This document shows positions 6,129 through 15,436 of a stretch of 20,456 nt of DNA, piece after piece. Made by a program: the position numbers and the translations under genes. This stretch comes from an uncultured Collinsella sp. GTDB lineage: Bacteria; Actinomycetota; Coriobacteriia; Coriobacteriales; Coriobacteriaceae. A model generated the notes under the pieces. That model saw only the letters and a list, made by a program, of their open reading frames with translations. It had not been told where the DNA came from and searched no databases. The DNA lies in assembly GCA_902493855.1 (NCBI GenBank), contig CABUQV010000028.1, forward strand, positions 1-20,456, given 5' to 3'. The number at the start of each line of letters is the position of its first letter. Within the stretch, counting starts at the first letter, position 1.

Positions 6129-7412
6129 TTAGTAGATGAGGGGATCGGGGACGGCAGCATGCTCGACATGCGCGCCGAGCGCCTGCAGCTTTTCGACAAA
6201 CTGCTCGTAGCCGCGCTTGATGTGATGAATAGCCGAAACCTCGGTCGTCCCGTCAGCGATCAAGCCCGCTACGACGAGGGCCGCTCCGCCACGCAGATCG
6301 GGCGAGGTAACCTGTGCACCCGAGAAGCCCTTGACGCCATGAATCATGGCATGATGGCTCTCGATACGAATGTCGGCACCCATGCGCACCAGCTCAGAGG
6401 CAAACATAAAGCGATTCTCGAAGATGTTCTCGGTAATAACGGAACTGCCGTCGGCGAGAGCGGAGAGCACCATAATCTGCGCCTGCATGTCCGTCGGGAA
6501 GCCGGGGAACGGAAGCGTCTGGATGTCGACCGGCTTGATACGCTCGGCACGGTTTACATGGACGCCATCCTCGACGCGCTCGCAGTCGATACCCATGAGC
6601 TCCATCTTCTTGAGCACCATGCCCAAGTGAATGGGGCAAAAGCCCGTGACATCGACACCGCGATCGTCGGCCATCAACGCACCGGCAACGATAAAGGTAC
6701 CGGCCTCGATGCGGTCGCCCACCACGCGATGGGTAACGGGATGGAGCTCTTCCACGCCTTCGATAGTCACGACGGGCGTACCGGCGCCAACAATCTTGGC
6801 GCCCATCTCGTTGAGCATGTTGGCGAGATCGACGATCTCGGGCTCGCGGGCGGCATTGTCGATAACCGTGGTACCCTGCGCGCGCACGGATGCCATAATG
6901 AGGTTCTCGGTCGCACCGACGCTGGCGAACTCGAGCGTGACGGTGGTACCGCGCAGACCTTGGGGCGCATTAGCGTTGATGTAGCCGTGGGCGGTATCGA
7001 ACTCTACGCCCAGGGCCTCGAGACCCAGAATGTGCATATCGATCTTGCGAGCACCCAGGTTGCATCCGCCCGGCATGGCGATCTTGGCGCGATGGAAACG
7101 GCCCAGCAGGGGTCCCATCACGGCTGTAGAAGCACGCATCTTGGCAACGAGCTCGTAGGGGGCCTCCCAAGAATCGACCTGAGAGGTATCAATCTCGAGC
7201 GTATGCTCGTCGAGAACATCGATCGTAGCGCCCATACCCTTGAGCACCTTGCCCATCACGTGGACATCGGAAATATCGGGCACGTTCTGCAGCGTCGTCT
7301 TGCCCGGCGCCAGAAGCGTTGCCGCCATGAGTTTGAGCGCGGAGTTCTTGGCGCCCGAAACGGGCACGGAGCCTCCGATGGCGTGGCCACCCTCAACGCG
7401 AATAATATCCAA
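6129..7412 (-). CDS. murA: UDP-N-acetylglucosamine 1-carboxyvinyltransferase
   Basis: First committed step of peptidoglycan synthesis: transfers enolpyruvate from PEP to UDP-GlcNAc in the cytoplasm; the fosfomycin target. The protein is 427 aa, the normal length. Visible: PVSGAKNSALK (Lys22 and Asn23 of the active site) and MPGGCNLGARKIDMH with the catalytic Cys117, so it is the fosfomycin-sensitive Cys type rather than the Asp variant. The start is a TTG at 7412 behind GAAAGGG. That ribosome-binding site begins right after the T-tract of the ATP synthase terminator, leaving no room for a separate promoter between terminator and start. The LCP gene follows at 12 nt. Location after the atp operon parallels murAA in Bacillus. 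Confidence 0.97.
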   Translation of the reverse strand: MDIIRVEGGHAIGGSVPVSGAKNSALKLMAATLLAPGKTTLQNVPDISDVHVMGKVLKGMGATIDVLDEHTLEIDTSQVDSWEAPYELVAKMRASTAVMGPLLGRFHRAKIAMPGGCNLGARKIDMHILGLEALGVEFDTAHGYINANAPQGLRGTTVTLEFASVGATENLIMASVRAQGTTVIDNAAREPEIVDLANMLNEMGAKIVGAGTPVVTIEGVEELHPVTHRVVGDRIEAGTFIVAGALMADDRGVDVTGFCPIHLGMVLKKMELMGIDCERVEDGVHVNRAERIKPVDIQTLPFPGFPTDMQAQIMVLSALADGSSVITENIFENRFMFASELVRMGADIRIESHHAMIHGVKGFSGAQVTSPDLRGGAALVVAGLIADGTTEVSAIHHIKRGYEQFVEKLQALGAHVEHAAVPDPLIY

Positions 7413-7425
7413 GGTCTACCCTTTC

Positions 7426-7464
7426 AAAAAGCATGCCCGGGATGGCTGGGCCATCCCGGGCATG
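7426..7464 (-). terminator. Terminator of the ATP synthase operon
   Basis: Perfect 15-bp stem, CATGCCCGGGATGGC / GCCATCCCGGGCATG, loop of 3 nt, followed by five U on the minus strand. It sits 36 nt past the atpC stop. The murA ribosome-binding site begins directly after the U tract, so murA expression must involve read-through or a promoter hidden in this stretch. Confidence 0.92.
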
Positions 7465-7500
7465 ATGTGTTCGCAAATGGTCGAACGCTAAATCGTTTGA

Positions 7501-7893
7501 CTATTGGGCAAGCTTGAGCTTACACCATGCGATTTCATTATAGAGGTAGGCGCGGCGTGCATCATCCTCCGACAAATTACCCAGCTTCTCTTCAAAACCT
7601 TGAATATCAGCTTTAAGCTTGTCGGCATCGACGGTCGCCAAATCGCAAGCGCGCTCGGCGAGAACGGTCACGACATCGTCCGCAACCTGGGCATAGCCGC
7701 CGGCCACGGCAAACGTGTGGTCGACAGTGCCCATGGCCTTATCGGAAACGCGAACGTAACCGCGGTCGATCGTGCAGATCTCGCTGGAGTGAGCAGGCAG
7801 AACGCCAAACTCGCCATCCGTGGACGGAATCGACACAAACGCAGCGTCGCCCTCATAGGCGCAGCTCACGGGGCACACGATGCGGATACGCAT
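7501..7893 (-). CDS. atpC: ATP synthase F1 epsilon subunit
   Basis: Rotor subunit of F1, 130 aa. The N-terminal beta-sandwich is recognisable from STDGEFGVLPAHS (24-36) and FAVAGGYAQV (61-70), followed by a C-terminal helical hairpin (about 88-130) that can regulate ATP hydrolysis in this family. It is the last gene of the atp operon, starting 3 nt after the atpD stop, and is followed by a strong terminator. Length and position are normal. Confidence 0.95.
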   Translation of the reverse strand: MRIRIVCPVSCAYEGDAAFVSIPSTDGEFGVLPAHSSEICTIDRGYVRVSDKAMGTVDHTFAVAGGYAQVADDVVTVLAERACDLATVDADKLKADIQGFEEKLGNLSEDDARRAYLYNEIAWCKLKLAQ

Positions 7894-7896
7894 AAC

Positions 7897-9350
<1,454 letters not shown>

Positions 9351-9351
<1 letters not shown>

Positions 9352-10259
9352 TACTGTTCCTCCAATGCTGAGGCTCCGCCGACGATCTCGTTAATCTCGG
9401 TCGTGATCGAAGCCTGGCGCACGCGACTATACGTGCGGGTAAGGGTCGAGATGATCGCGGTGGCGTTTTCCGTCGCGGAGTGCATGGCCTTGCGGCGTGC
9501 ACCCTGCTCGGCAGCCGCCGAATCGATCAGGGCCTGGTAGATGACCGTCAGGATATAAGACGGCACAAGCTTGCCGAGAACATGCTCGGGAGAGGGCACG
9601 AACTCGAACGTGGACGAGATGCGCTTAGGGGCGTCGGTCTCGTTCTTACGCGGACCGTGGGCCATAGCGATCATCTCGGGGTCGAGCGGCAACAGATGCT
9701 CGACGCGAAGCTCCTGATCCACGCGGTTCTTGGCGTGGTGGTAGACAAGCTCGACACGGTCAAGCTCACCGGCACGATACGCATCGCAGATATGAGAGGA
9801 GATCATGCGGGCCTGATTGAAATCGGGCTCAGAGGAGTTGCCCTCAAAGTGCATGACGACGTTTGCGCGGTCACGGAAATACGTGGCCGGTTTGCGCCCA
9901 CACGCGATGATCTCGCACTCGATGCCGTCGTTCGCCCAAGAAGCGGCGAGCTTTTCGGCCGTGCGCTCCACCGTCGTATTGAAACCGCCGGCAAGGCCGC
10001 GGTCCGAGGCAATAACGACAATCAGGCCATGCTTGACGCTCTCATGCTTCTGCAGCATGGGATCGGTGCCCGAACAGGAGGCGTCGCCGGCGACCGTCAA
10101 CATGACGTCGGTCAGCGCCTCCTTATAGGGCTCGGCCTGCTTGGAGCGATCGAGGGCACGACGGATCTTGGCCGTAGAGACCATCTCCATCGTGCGCGTG
10201 ATCTGCTTGGTCGTGGTAACCGAGGAGATTCGCTTCTTAATGTCGCGAAGGTTGGCCAT
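9351..10259 (-). CDS. atpG: ATP synthase F1 gamma subunit
   Basis: Central stalk subunit of F1, 302 aa. The N-terminal signature ANLRDIKKRISSVTTTKQIT (2-21) and the C-terminal helix (RVRQASITTEINEIVGGA) are typical of the coiled coil inside the alpha3-beta3 ring, with a Rossmann-like middle domain between them. It starts 5 nt after the atpA stop behind a GAGGAGAA ribosome-binding site and overlaps atpD by one base. At 302 residues it is at the upper side of normal. Confidence 0.97.
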
Positions 10260-10264
10260 GGGGC

Positions 10265-11863
10265 TTAGTTCTCCTCTGATCCAGAAACATCCGAATGGTG
10301 CTTGGCCATGAACTGCTGCTTGAAGTCGCCGATGACGCGCAAGAGCTCAGCCTTGGTGTCATCATCGATCTTCTTGGCGCGAACCTTGTCGAGCAGCGAG
10401 CCAAAGCCATTGTCCATGTACTCGATGAGCTCGGCACGGAAAGGCAGCACGTCGGCAATCTCCAGGTCATCCAGGAAGCCCTCGTTGCCAGCGAACAGCG
10501 TAACGATCTGCTCGCCAACCTCAAACGGCTTGTAGCGCGGCTGCTTCAGGAGCTCGGTCATGCGGGCACCATGGGTCAGCTGCTTCTGAGTAGCCTCGTC
10601 GAGGTCGGAGCCGAACTGCGTAAAGCCGGCGAGCTCCTGGTACGAAGCGAGGTCCAGACGGAGGTTACCGGCGACCTGCTTCATAGCCTTGGTCTGCGCG
10701 TCGCCACCAACGCGGGACACGGAAATGCCCACGTCGACTGCCGGGCGCTGACCCTGGAAGAAGAGCTCGGACTGCAGATAGATCTGACCATCGGTAATGG
10801 AAATGACGTTGGTCGGAATGTAGGCCGAGACGTCGCCGTCCTGGGTCTCGATGATCGGCAGTGCCGTCATGGAGCCGTAGCCGTTCTTCTTGGACATCTT
10901 GACGGCACGCTCGAGCAGACGAGAGTGCAGGTAGAAGATGTCGCCAGGATAGGCCTCGCGTCCGGGCGGACGATGCAGCGTCAGCGACATCTGACGGTAG
11001 GCCACGGCCTGCTTGGACAGGTCGTCGTAGATGACGAGCACGTGGCCGCCGGGGTTGGTCTCGCTAGCGGGCTTGCCGTCCTCGCCGTTGTACATGAAGA
11101 ACTCGCCGATAGCGGCACCGGCCATAGGCGCGATGTACTGCATAGGGGCGGAATCGGCAGCGGTTGCCGAAACGATGATGGTGTAGTCGAGCGCACCGTG
11201 CTGAGCGAGGGTCTCGCGGATGTTGGCAACCGTGGAGGCCTTCTGGCCGATGGCGACATAGATGCAGACCATGCCCTTGCCGCGCTGGTTGAGGATAGCG
11301 TCGATGGCGATGGCGGTCTTACCGGTCTTACGGTCGCCAATGATGAGCTCACGCTGACCACGGCCGATAGGCACCATGGAGTCGATGGCCAACAGACCGG
11401 TCTGAACCGGCTCGCACACCGGGGTACGGTCGATAACGCCGGGGGCCTTGAACTCGATGGGGCGACGGTGCGTGGCGACGATGTCGCCCAAGCCGTCGAT
11501 GGGCTGGCCGAGCGGATTGACGACGCGGCCGAGCATGGCACGGCTCACGGGGATATCCATAATGCGGCCAGTGGTGCGGCACTCGTCGCCTTCCTTGATG
11601 GAGTCGACGGCACCAAACAGAACGGCGCCGACCTCGTCGCGGTCAAGGTTCTGGGCAAGGCCGAAGACGGTCTCACCGGTATCGGAGCTCTTGAACTCCA
11701 GAAGCTCGCCTGCCATGGCGCTCTTGAGGCCGGAGACGCGCGCGATGCCGTCGCCTACCTCGTCGACCGTTGAAACCTCATGCGTATCGACCGTCGCGGA
11801 GAGGCTCGTGAGCTGCTCCTGCAGTTTCTTGGCGATATCCTGGGCATTGAGGGTTTCGGACAT
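10265..11863 (-). CDS. atpA: ATP synthase F1 alpha subunit
   Basis: Non-catalytic nucleotide-binding subunit of F1, 532 aa. The P-loop is GDRKTGKT (176-183; family usually GDRQTGKT), and the arginine that reaches into the catalytic site is Arg384 in SVSRVGGDAQTK. The N-terminal beta-barrel region includes VGDGIARVSGL (36-46). Both ends are a little longer than in the shortest relatives, with a polar, Lys- and Ser-containing C-terminus. ATG 11863 overlaps the atpH stop in a TAATG junction. Confidence 0.98.
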   Translation of the reverse strand: MSETLNAQDIAKKLQEQLTSLSATVDTHEVSTVDEVGDGIARVSGLKSAMAGELLEFKSSDTGETVFGLAQNLDRDEVGAVLFGAVDSIKEGDECRTTGRIMDIPVSRAMLGRVVNPLGQPIDGLGDIVATHRRPIEFKAPGVIDRTPVCEPVQTGLLAIDSMVPIGRGQRELIIGDRKTGKTAIAIDAILNQRGKGMVCIYVAIGQKASTVANIRETLAQHGALDYTIIVSATAADSAPMQYIAPMAGAAIGEFFMYNGEDGKPASETNPGGHVLVIYDDLSKQAVAYRQMSLTLHRPPGREAYPGDIFYLHSRLLERAVKMSKKNGYGSMTALPIIETQDGDVSAYIPTNVISITDGQIYLQSELFFQGQRPAVDVGISVSRVGGDAQTKAMKQVAGNLRLDLASYQELAGFTQFGSDLDEATQKQLTHGARMTELLKQPRYKPFEVGEQIVTLFAGNEGFLDDLEIADVLPFRAELIEYMDNGFGSLLDKVRAKKIDDDTKAELLRVIGDFKQQFMAKHHSDVSGSEEN

Positions 11864-12339
11864 TAGGCTTCACCTCCGTACGAATTAGCAGAGTTTGCGA
11901 GGGTCTCCTGCGCGATGCGCAGCTGCGTCTTGACGGAAATGTCACGACGCTCGCCGCGGGCCTCGAGCACCAGGCCGCCCACGATAGACGGGTCGACCTG
12001 CTCGATAAGGAATACCTTGCGGCCGAAGTCCTGCTCGCATTTCTTAGTGATGGTTTGACGCAGCTCGTCGTCGAGCGGGATCGCCGTGGTGACGGTCACG
12101 CCCACTACATCCTCGTCTTCCTCGGCAACATACTTAAAGGCAGCTGCCACCTTGGGAAGAAGGTCGAGCTGGTCGCGCTTGGACATGGTATCGAGCACGG
12201 CGATGATCTCGGGGCTGGCAGAAGCCAGACGCTCGATCATCTCGAGGTCCTCGAACACATGGTTCTCGGCCTTAGCGGCTTCCAGAAGGGAGCGCGCGTA
12301 GGTCTCGAGCACCTTGTCCTGATAGCGGCTAGTCGGCAT
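11863..12339 (-). CDS. atpH: ATP synthase F1 delta subunit
   Basis: Peripheral-stalk subunit joining F1 to the b subunits, 158 aa, somewhat shorter than the common 175-180. The N-terminal helical domain begins with YQDKVLETYARSLLEAA (6-22), typical of the family. The C-terminal region contains the family-like DPSIVGGLVLEARGERRDIS (135-154), after which a short acidic helix ends the protein. The start lies inside the end of atpF (11-nt overlap), and its stop overlaps the atpA start. Confidence 0.94.
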   Translation of the reverse strand: MPTSRYQDKVLETYARSLLEAAKAENHVFEDLEMIERLASASPEIIAVLDTMSKRDQLDLLPKVAAAFKYVAEEDEDVVGVTVTTAIPLDDELRQTITKKCEQDFGRKVFLIEQVDPSIVGGLVLEARGERRDISVKTQLRIAQETLANSANSYGGEA

Positions 12340-12931
12340 TCAGGCTACCTGCTTCCTGGATGTAGCGCTCGATGAGCTTCTTCTGCTCGGCATCGTCCTC
12401 GAGTGCCTCGCCCACGATCTTGGTGGCGACGGCAACGGACAGGTCGGCGATGGAGCTCGCGGCACCGGCGTAGATGGACTTGCGCTCGTCCTCGACGGTC
12501 GTATGAGCCTTGGCGATGATCTCCTCGGCCTCCTTGTGAGCAGCCTCGATAATGCGGGCGCGCTCGGACTCGGCGTCCTTACGGGCCTCGAGAACAATGT
12601 CGGCAGCCTGACGACGGGCGTCGGTGACGATCGAGTCGGACTCAGCGCGCTTGGCGATAGCCTCCTGCTTGGTCTTCTCGGCCTCGTCGAGGCTCTCCTC
12701 GATCTTCTTGCCGCGCTCCTCCATGGTTTTCATGATGCCCGGCAGGGCGACCTTGGCCAGCACGATCCAGATAATCAGGAAGGCGATAAGCGCCGGGATG
12801 AACTCCGCCATCTTAGGGATGAGGATGTCCGCACCGGCAGCGCCGTCCTCAGCGAACGCGGAAACCGGCATGAGCAGCGCGGCCGCGGACGCGGAGAGTG
12901 CGATCGCGCTCTTCTGGGATGAAAGATTCAT
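12329..12931 (-). CDS. atpF: ATP synthase Fo b subunit, with signal-peptide-like N-terminus
   Basis: Peripheral-stalk subunit, 200 aa. One membrane helix (about 42-63, IPALIAFLIIWIVLAKVALP) is followed by a long charged coiled coil (about 68-170), as in all b subunits. Unusually, the first 27 residues look like a cleavable signal peptide: Lys7, then an Ala/Ser/Leu-rich core ending in PVSAFA before GluAsp, a textbook signal-peptidase I site. Most b subunits start directly with the membrane helix. ATG 12931 has GGAG 8 nt upstream, supporting this start; internal ATGs at residues 21 and 41 lack a comparable site. The gene begins 15 nt after atpE and overlaps atpH by 11 nt. Confidence 0.95.
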   Translation of the reverse strand: MNLSSQKSAIALSASAAALLMPVSAFAEDGAAGADILIPKMAEFIPALIAFLIIWIVLAKVALPGIMKTMEERGKKIEESLDEAEKTKQEAIAKRAESDSIVTDARRQAADIVLEARKDAESERARIIEAAHKEAEEIIAKAHTTVEDERKSIYAGAASSIADLSVAVATKIVGEALEDDAEQKKLIERYIQEAGSLNAD

Positions 12932-12946
12932 ACTTGACGCTCCGTG

Positions 12947-13141
12947 CTATTTAACGATCAGCGCGACAACGAAGCCGATCAGAGCCAGAGCCTCGCCGAA
13001 GGCGGAGCCCATGATGAAGACGGTGAACACGCGGCCCTGGACCTCAGGCTGACGGGCCATAGCACCCGTAGCACCCAGAGCAGACAGGCCGATAGCAAGA
13101 CCAGCGCCGATAACACCGAGACCGTAACCGATAACTCCCAC
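12947..13141 (-). CDS. atpE: ATP synthase Fo c subunit
   Basis: Rotor-ring proteolipid, 64 aa, two membrane helices (about 2-26 and 38-62) joined by the polar loop ARQPE. The ion-binding carboxylate is Glu50 in FGEALALIG. The residue after it is Ala, and the helix-1 position taken by Gln in sodium-binding rings is Ile, so a proton-driven ring is predicted. The start is GTG 13141 behind a very strong AAAGGAGGA site. At 64 residues it is shorter than the usual 70-85, mainly at the N-terminus. A 124-nt gap with two hairpins separates it from atpB. Confidence 0.96.
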   Translation of the reverse strand: MGVIGYGLGVIGAGLAIGLSALGATGAMARQPEVQGRVFTVFIMGSAFGEALALIGFVVALIVK

Positions 13142-13265
13142 GATTCCTCCTTTGTCGTGCGTGTCTTATTTCACGCAGGATAACCTTTTTATAACTGCCG
13201 GGCTCCATGGGTACGGGCACCGGCGGTTTAACGAATTACCTTACCTTTAAGGCGCGAACGAAAGA
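13142..13265 (-). promoter_or_regulatory. Structured atpB-atpE intercistronic leader
   Basis: The only sizeable gap inside the operon. On the minus strand it holds a GC-rich hairpin (GCCGG ... CCGGC, about 13200-13227), then a small hairpin (TGCGTG-8 nt-CACGCA, about 13156-13177) just ahead of the atpE ribosome-binding site. Such elements can set the high output of the c subunit by mRNA processing or stability. No convincing promoter is visible. Confidence 0.4.
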
Positions 13266-14069
13266 CTACTCCTCCTCCGCGACCTCCTCTGCCTCGGAGA
13301 CATACACGGCGGTAAGGACCGTGAAGACGTAAGCCTGGATGGCGCCGACCACAAGCTCGATCGCATAGATCAGGATGAGGATGGCAAGCCAGGCTAGCGA
13401 AGGCAGGGCGCCGACGGCGTGGGCCGCGGAAACCTGCTGAAGCAGCGGCTGCATGAACATGCTCGCCATGATGGCGAACGAGCCCATGACCACGTGTCCT
13501 GCGAACATGTTGCAGAACAGACGGACGGCGAGCGTGATGAGGCGCAGGAAGGTCGAGAAAAGCTCGACGACCCACACAAGCACGTTCATCGGGAAGCTCA
13601 CGCCCTGCGGGGCGAGGCTCTTGATGTAGCCGATCACGCCGTGAGCCTTGCATCCGTAGTAGATGAAGTACACAAAGGCGAAGATGGCGAGCGCGGCGGT
13701 GGAGCCGATTGCACCGGTGCCGGGCTTCATTCCCGGGACCAGGCCGATCATGTTGTTGATCAGGATGAACAGGAAAAGCGAGCACAGGAACGGGAAGTGC
13801 TTCTTCCAGTTCTCACCCACGACGCCCTTGCCGATATCGTTCTCGACGTACTCGATGATGTACTCGAAACCGTTGACGAAGAAGCCCTTGGGAACCAGGG
13901 TCTGCTTCTTCTTGAACACGGCCAGGACGATCAGGAGCACGATCGTGGAGACGATCAGCCAAAACGAGTACTGCGTGATGCCGCAGCTCAGATCGCCCAC
14001 GACAGGGGTGGAGCTGAACTCGCTGACCAGATGATTAATCTCATCAGGCAGCTTTTCAAAAATTTCCAC
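13266..14069 (-). CDS. atpB: ATP synthase Fo a subunit
   Basis: Membrane stator subunit forming the ion half-channels, 267 aa with five to six membrane helices. The essential arginine is Arg183 in AVRLFCNMFAGH, matching the RLFGNM(x)AG signature. Other family stretches are PFLCSLFLFILINNMIGLVP (93-112) and the C-terminal helix IYAIELVVGAIQAYVFTVL. The tail is acidic (EAEEVAEEE). The start is GTG 14069 with GAAAGG upstream, 3 nt after the stop of the preceding small membrane protein gene. Confidence 0.97.
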   Translation of the reverse strand: MEIFEKLPDEINHLVSEFSSTPVVGDLSCGITQYSFWLIVSTIVLLIVLAVFKKKQTLVPKGFFVNGFEYIIEYVENDIGKGVVGENWKKHFPFLCSLFLFILINNMIGLVPGMKPGTGAIGSTAALAIFAFVYFIYYGCKAHGVIGYIKSLAPQGVSFPMNVLVWVVELFSTFLRLITLAVRLFCNMFAGHVVMGSFAIMASMFMQPLLQQVSAAHAVGALPSLAWLAILILIYAIELVVGAIQAYVFTVLTAVYVSEAEEVAEEE

Positions 14070-14072
14070 GAC

Positions 14073-14384
14073 TTACCTTTCGACCTCATGAGGATCTCGC
14101 AGCGCCTTGGCGACGCGAACCGTGCAGGCGGCCATAAAGGCCACGAAGCCGATCGCCTCGCCCAGGAGGAACATGCGAAATGCCTCTCCGAACAACACAA
14201 ACACAATCAAGGTAAAGACGAGCAGGGCGATTGCCGAGACCGCCAGACTCACCATACCCTTGAGCATGTCCGCATTCTGTTTATCGTCAAGAACCGGCTT
14301 GAGCGTAAAGACAAAGGGAAGGAAGGCAATTGCGCCCGCGATGGCGCCTGCAACGATAGCGAGCAGATCGGCTATCTGAAACAC
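14073..14384 (-). CDS. Small membrane protein, probable AtpI-like subunit
   Basis: First gene of the ATP synthase operon, 103 aa from GTG 14384, with four hydrophobic stretches (about 1-27, 42-62, 66-82 and 84-95). Place, size and topology match AtpI, thought to help assemble the c ring or handle ions, but sequence similarity within this family is weak and I recognise no motif. I choose GTG 14384 because GAGGA precedes it by 5 nt and because the operon promoter's start point (about 14439) lies downstream of the earlier TTG at 14459. It ends 3 nt before atpB. Confidence 0.75.
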   Translation of the reverse strand: MFQIADLLAIVAGAIAGAIAFLPFVFTLKPVLDDKQNADMLKGMVSLAVSAIALLVFTLIVFVLFGEAFRMFLLGEAIGFVAFMAACTVRVAKALRDPHEVER

Positions 14385-14445
14385 TGGCGTCCTCACTTTC
14401 CTTTTTAACGCTTCACAGAACAGTTCCCGCCAAACATTGGTGACT

Positions 14446-14473
14446 ATTGTACGAGCCAATCGCTAAAGTACAA
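14446..14473 (-). promoter_or_regulatory. Promoter of the ATP synthase operon
   Basis: Minus strand TTGTAC (14473-14468), 16-bp spacer, TACAAT (14451-14446): the best housekeeping-type promoter in the window. It implies a leader of about 55 nt before the GTG at 14384, and excludes the TTG at 14459 as start. Confidence 0.8.
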
Positions 14474-14588
14474 CCGAAAAAGCATCGGTTAATACGCACC
14501 TGTTCGTTTTCTTAAGACCTTCTTTATGCCGCAGGTACGGTAATACGTTTTTCTCGAACCCTGCAGGGCAAAACGTCCGTTAACAGGA

Positions 14589-14623
14589 GTGCGCGCGGTC
14601 GCCTTTTGTTCGTCCGCGCGCAC
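14589..14623 (-). terminator. Stable hairpin downstream of upp, probable terminator
   Basis: A 10-bp GC stem, GTGCGCGCGG / CCGCGCGCAC, lies 43 nt past the upp stop. On the minus strand no U-tract follows; on the plus strand a weak T-rich stretch does. So it may be a non-canonical terminator or a 3'-end stabiliser. The rest of 14474-14588 shows nothing I can name. Confidence 0.4.
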
Positions 14624-14665
14624 CGTTTCTTCGTATTTGCAGCCGCGGCCGTCTTAGCCCAGCGA

Positions 14666-15313
14666 CTAGAGCGTGCCGTAGATGCGGTCGCCGGCGTCGC
14701 CGAGGCCGGGAACGATGTAGGCAGCCTCGTTGAGATGGTCGTCGATGGCGCAGGTATAGATATGCACATCAGGGTCCTTCTCAGTCAGCGACTTGAGGCC
14801 CTCGGGGGCCGCGACGATGCACAGCATGCGGATGTCCTTGACACCGCGCTCGCGCAGGTAGCTAATGGCCATCTCGGCCGAACCGCCCGTGGCGAGCATG
14901 GGGTCGACGACCAGGCAGATGCGCTGGTCGATATCCTTGGGCATCTTGCAGTAATACTCGTGCGGCTCGTGGGTGACCTCGTCGCGCTCCATACCGATGT
15001 GGCCCACGCGAGCGGAGGGCACCAGGTCGAGGATGCCGTCGACCATGCCAAGGCCCGCACGCAGGATGGGCACGATGGCGAGTTTCTTGCCAGCAAGCTG
15101 TTTGAACGTGGCGGTAGTGATGGGGGTCTCGACCTCGACGTCTTCCATAGGCAGGTCGCGCATGGCCTCGTAGCCGTCAAAAAGCGCGAGTTCGCGCACG
15201 AGCTGACGGAACTGGTTGGTGCCGGTGTTTTTGTCGCGCAGGATCGACAGCTTGTGCTGGACGAGCGGGTGATCGACAAGCGTCACACGGGACGCATCGT
15301 AGGTGACGGTCAT
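14666..15313 (-). CDS. upp: Uracil phosphoribosyltransferase
   Basis: Pyrimidine salvage: uracil plus PRPP gives UMP in the cytoplasm. The protein is 215 aa from ATG 15313. The PRPP-binding loop is VVDPMLATGGSA (135-146), and the uracil-binding C-terminus YIVPGLGDAGDRIYGT (199-214) is characteristic; LRAGLGM (84-90) is another family block. ATG 15313 has AAAGGGG upstream and matches the family N-terminus (HPLVQHKLSILRD at 15-27). The frame is open 20 codons further, but that part is unlike the family and overlaps leader hairpins. The position just upstream of the atp operon is shared with Bacillus. Confidence 0.96.
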   Translation of the reverse strand: MTVTYDASRVTLVDHPLVQHKLSILRDKNTGTNQFRQLVRELALFDGYEAMRDLPMEDVEVETPITTATFKQLAGKKLAIVPILRAGLGMVDGILDLVPSARVGHIGMERDEVTHEPHEYYCKMPKDIDQRICLVVDPMLATGGSAEMAISYLRERGVKDIRMLCIVAAPEGLKSLTEKDPDVHIYTCAIDDHLNEAAYIVPGLGDAGDRIYGTL

Positions 15314-15336
15314 GGATTGATTGCCCCTTTCGTTGC

Positions 15337-15390
15337 GGCCGCAAAACGGCCTTGCTGACAAGGCGTGCAGCAATGTTGCCGCCGCACGCC
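15337..15390 (-). promoter_or_regulatory. Hairpins in the upp leader
   Basis: Between glpK and upp the minus strand forms GGCGTGC ... GCACGCC (15390-15362) and GGCCG-5 nt-CGGCC (15351-15337). Neither has a U-tract. They may end glpK transcripts inefficiently or regulate upp; a PyrR-type anti-terminator is not recognisable. Confidence 0.3.
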
Positions 15391-15436
15391 ATGCATTAGT
15401 TTAGCGGTTTGTTGTATCGAGCAGCCCATCGCAGCC

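Noticed and set aside
6159..7517. A 452-codon plus-strand open frame opposite murA
   Set aside because: Antisense shadow of a gene with clear MurA catalytic motifs; it also runs through the atp terminator.
10295..11773. A 492-codon plus-strand open frame opposite atpA
   Set aside because: Antisense shadow of atpA, with no ribosome-binding site or recognisable domain.
14385..14459. Upstream TTG start for the AtpI-like gene, adding 25 residues
   Set aside because: It lies upstream of the predicted transcription start of the operon promoter and lacks a ribosome-binding site, while the GTG at 14384 has a strong one.
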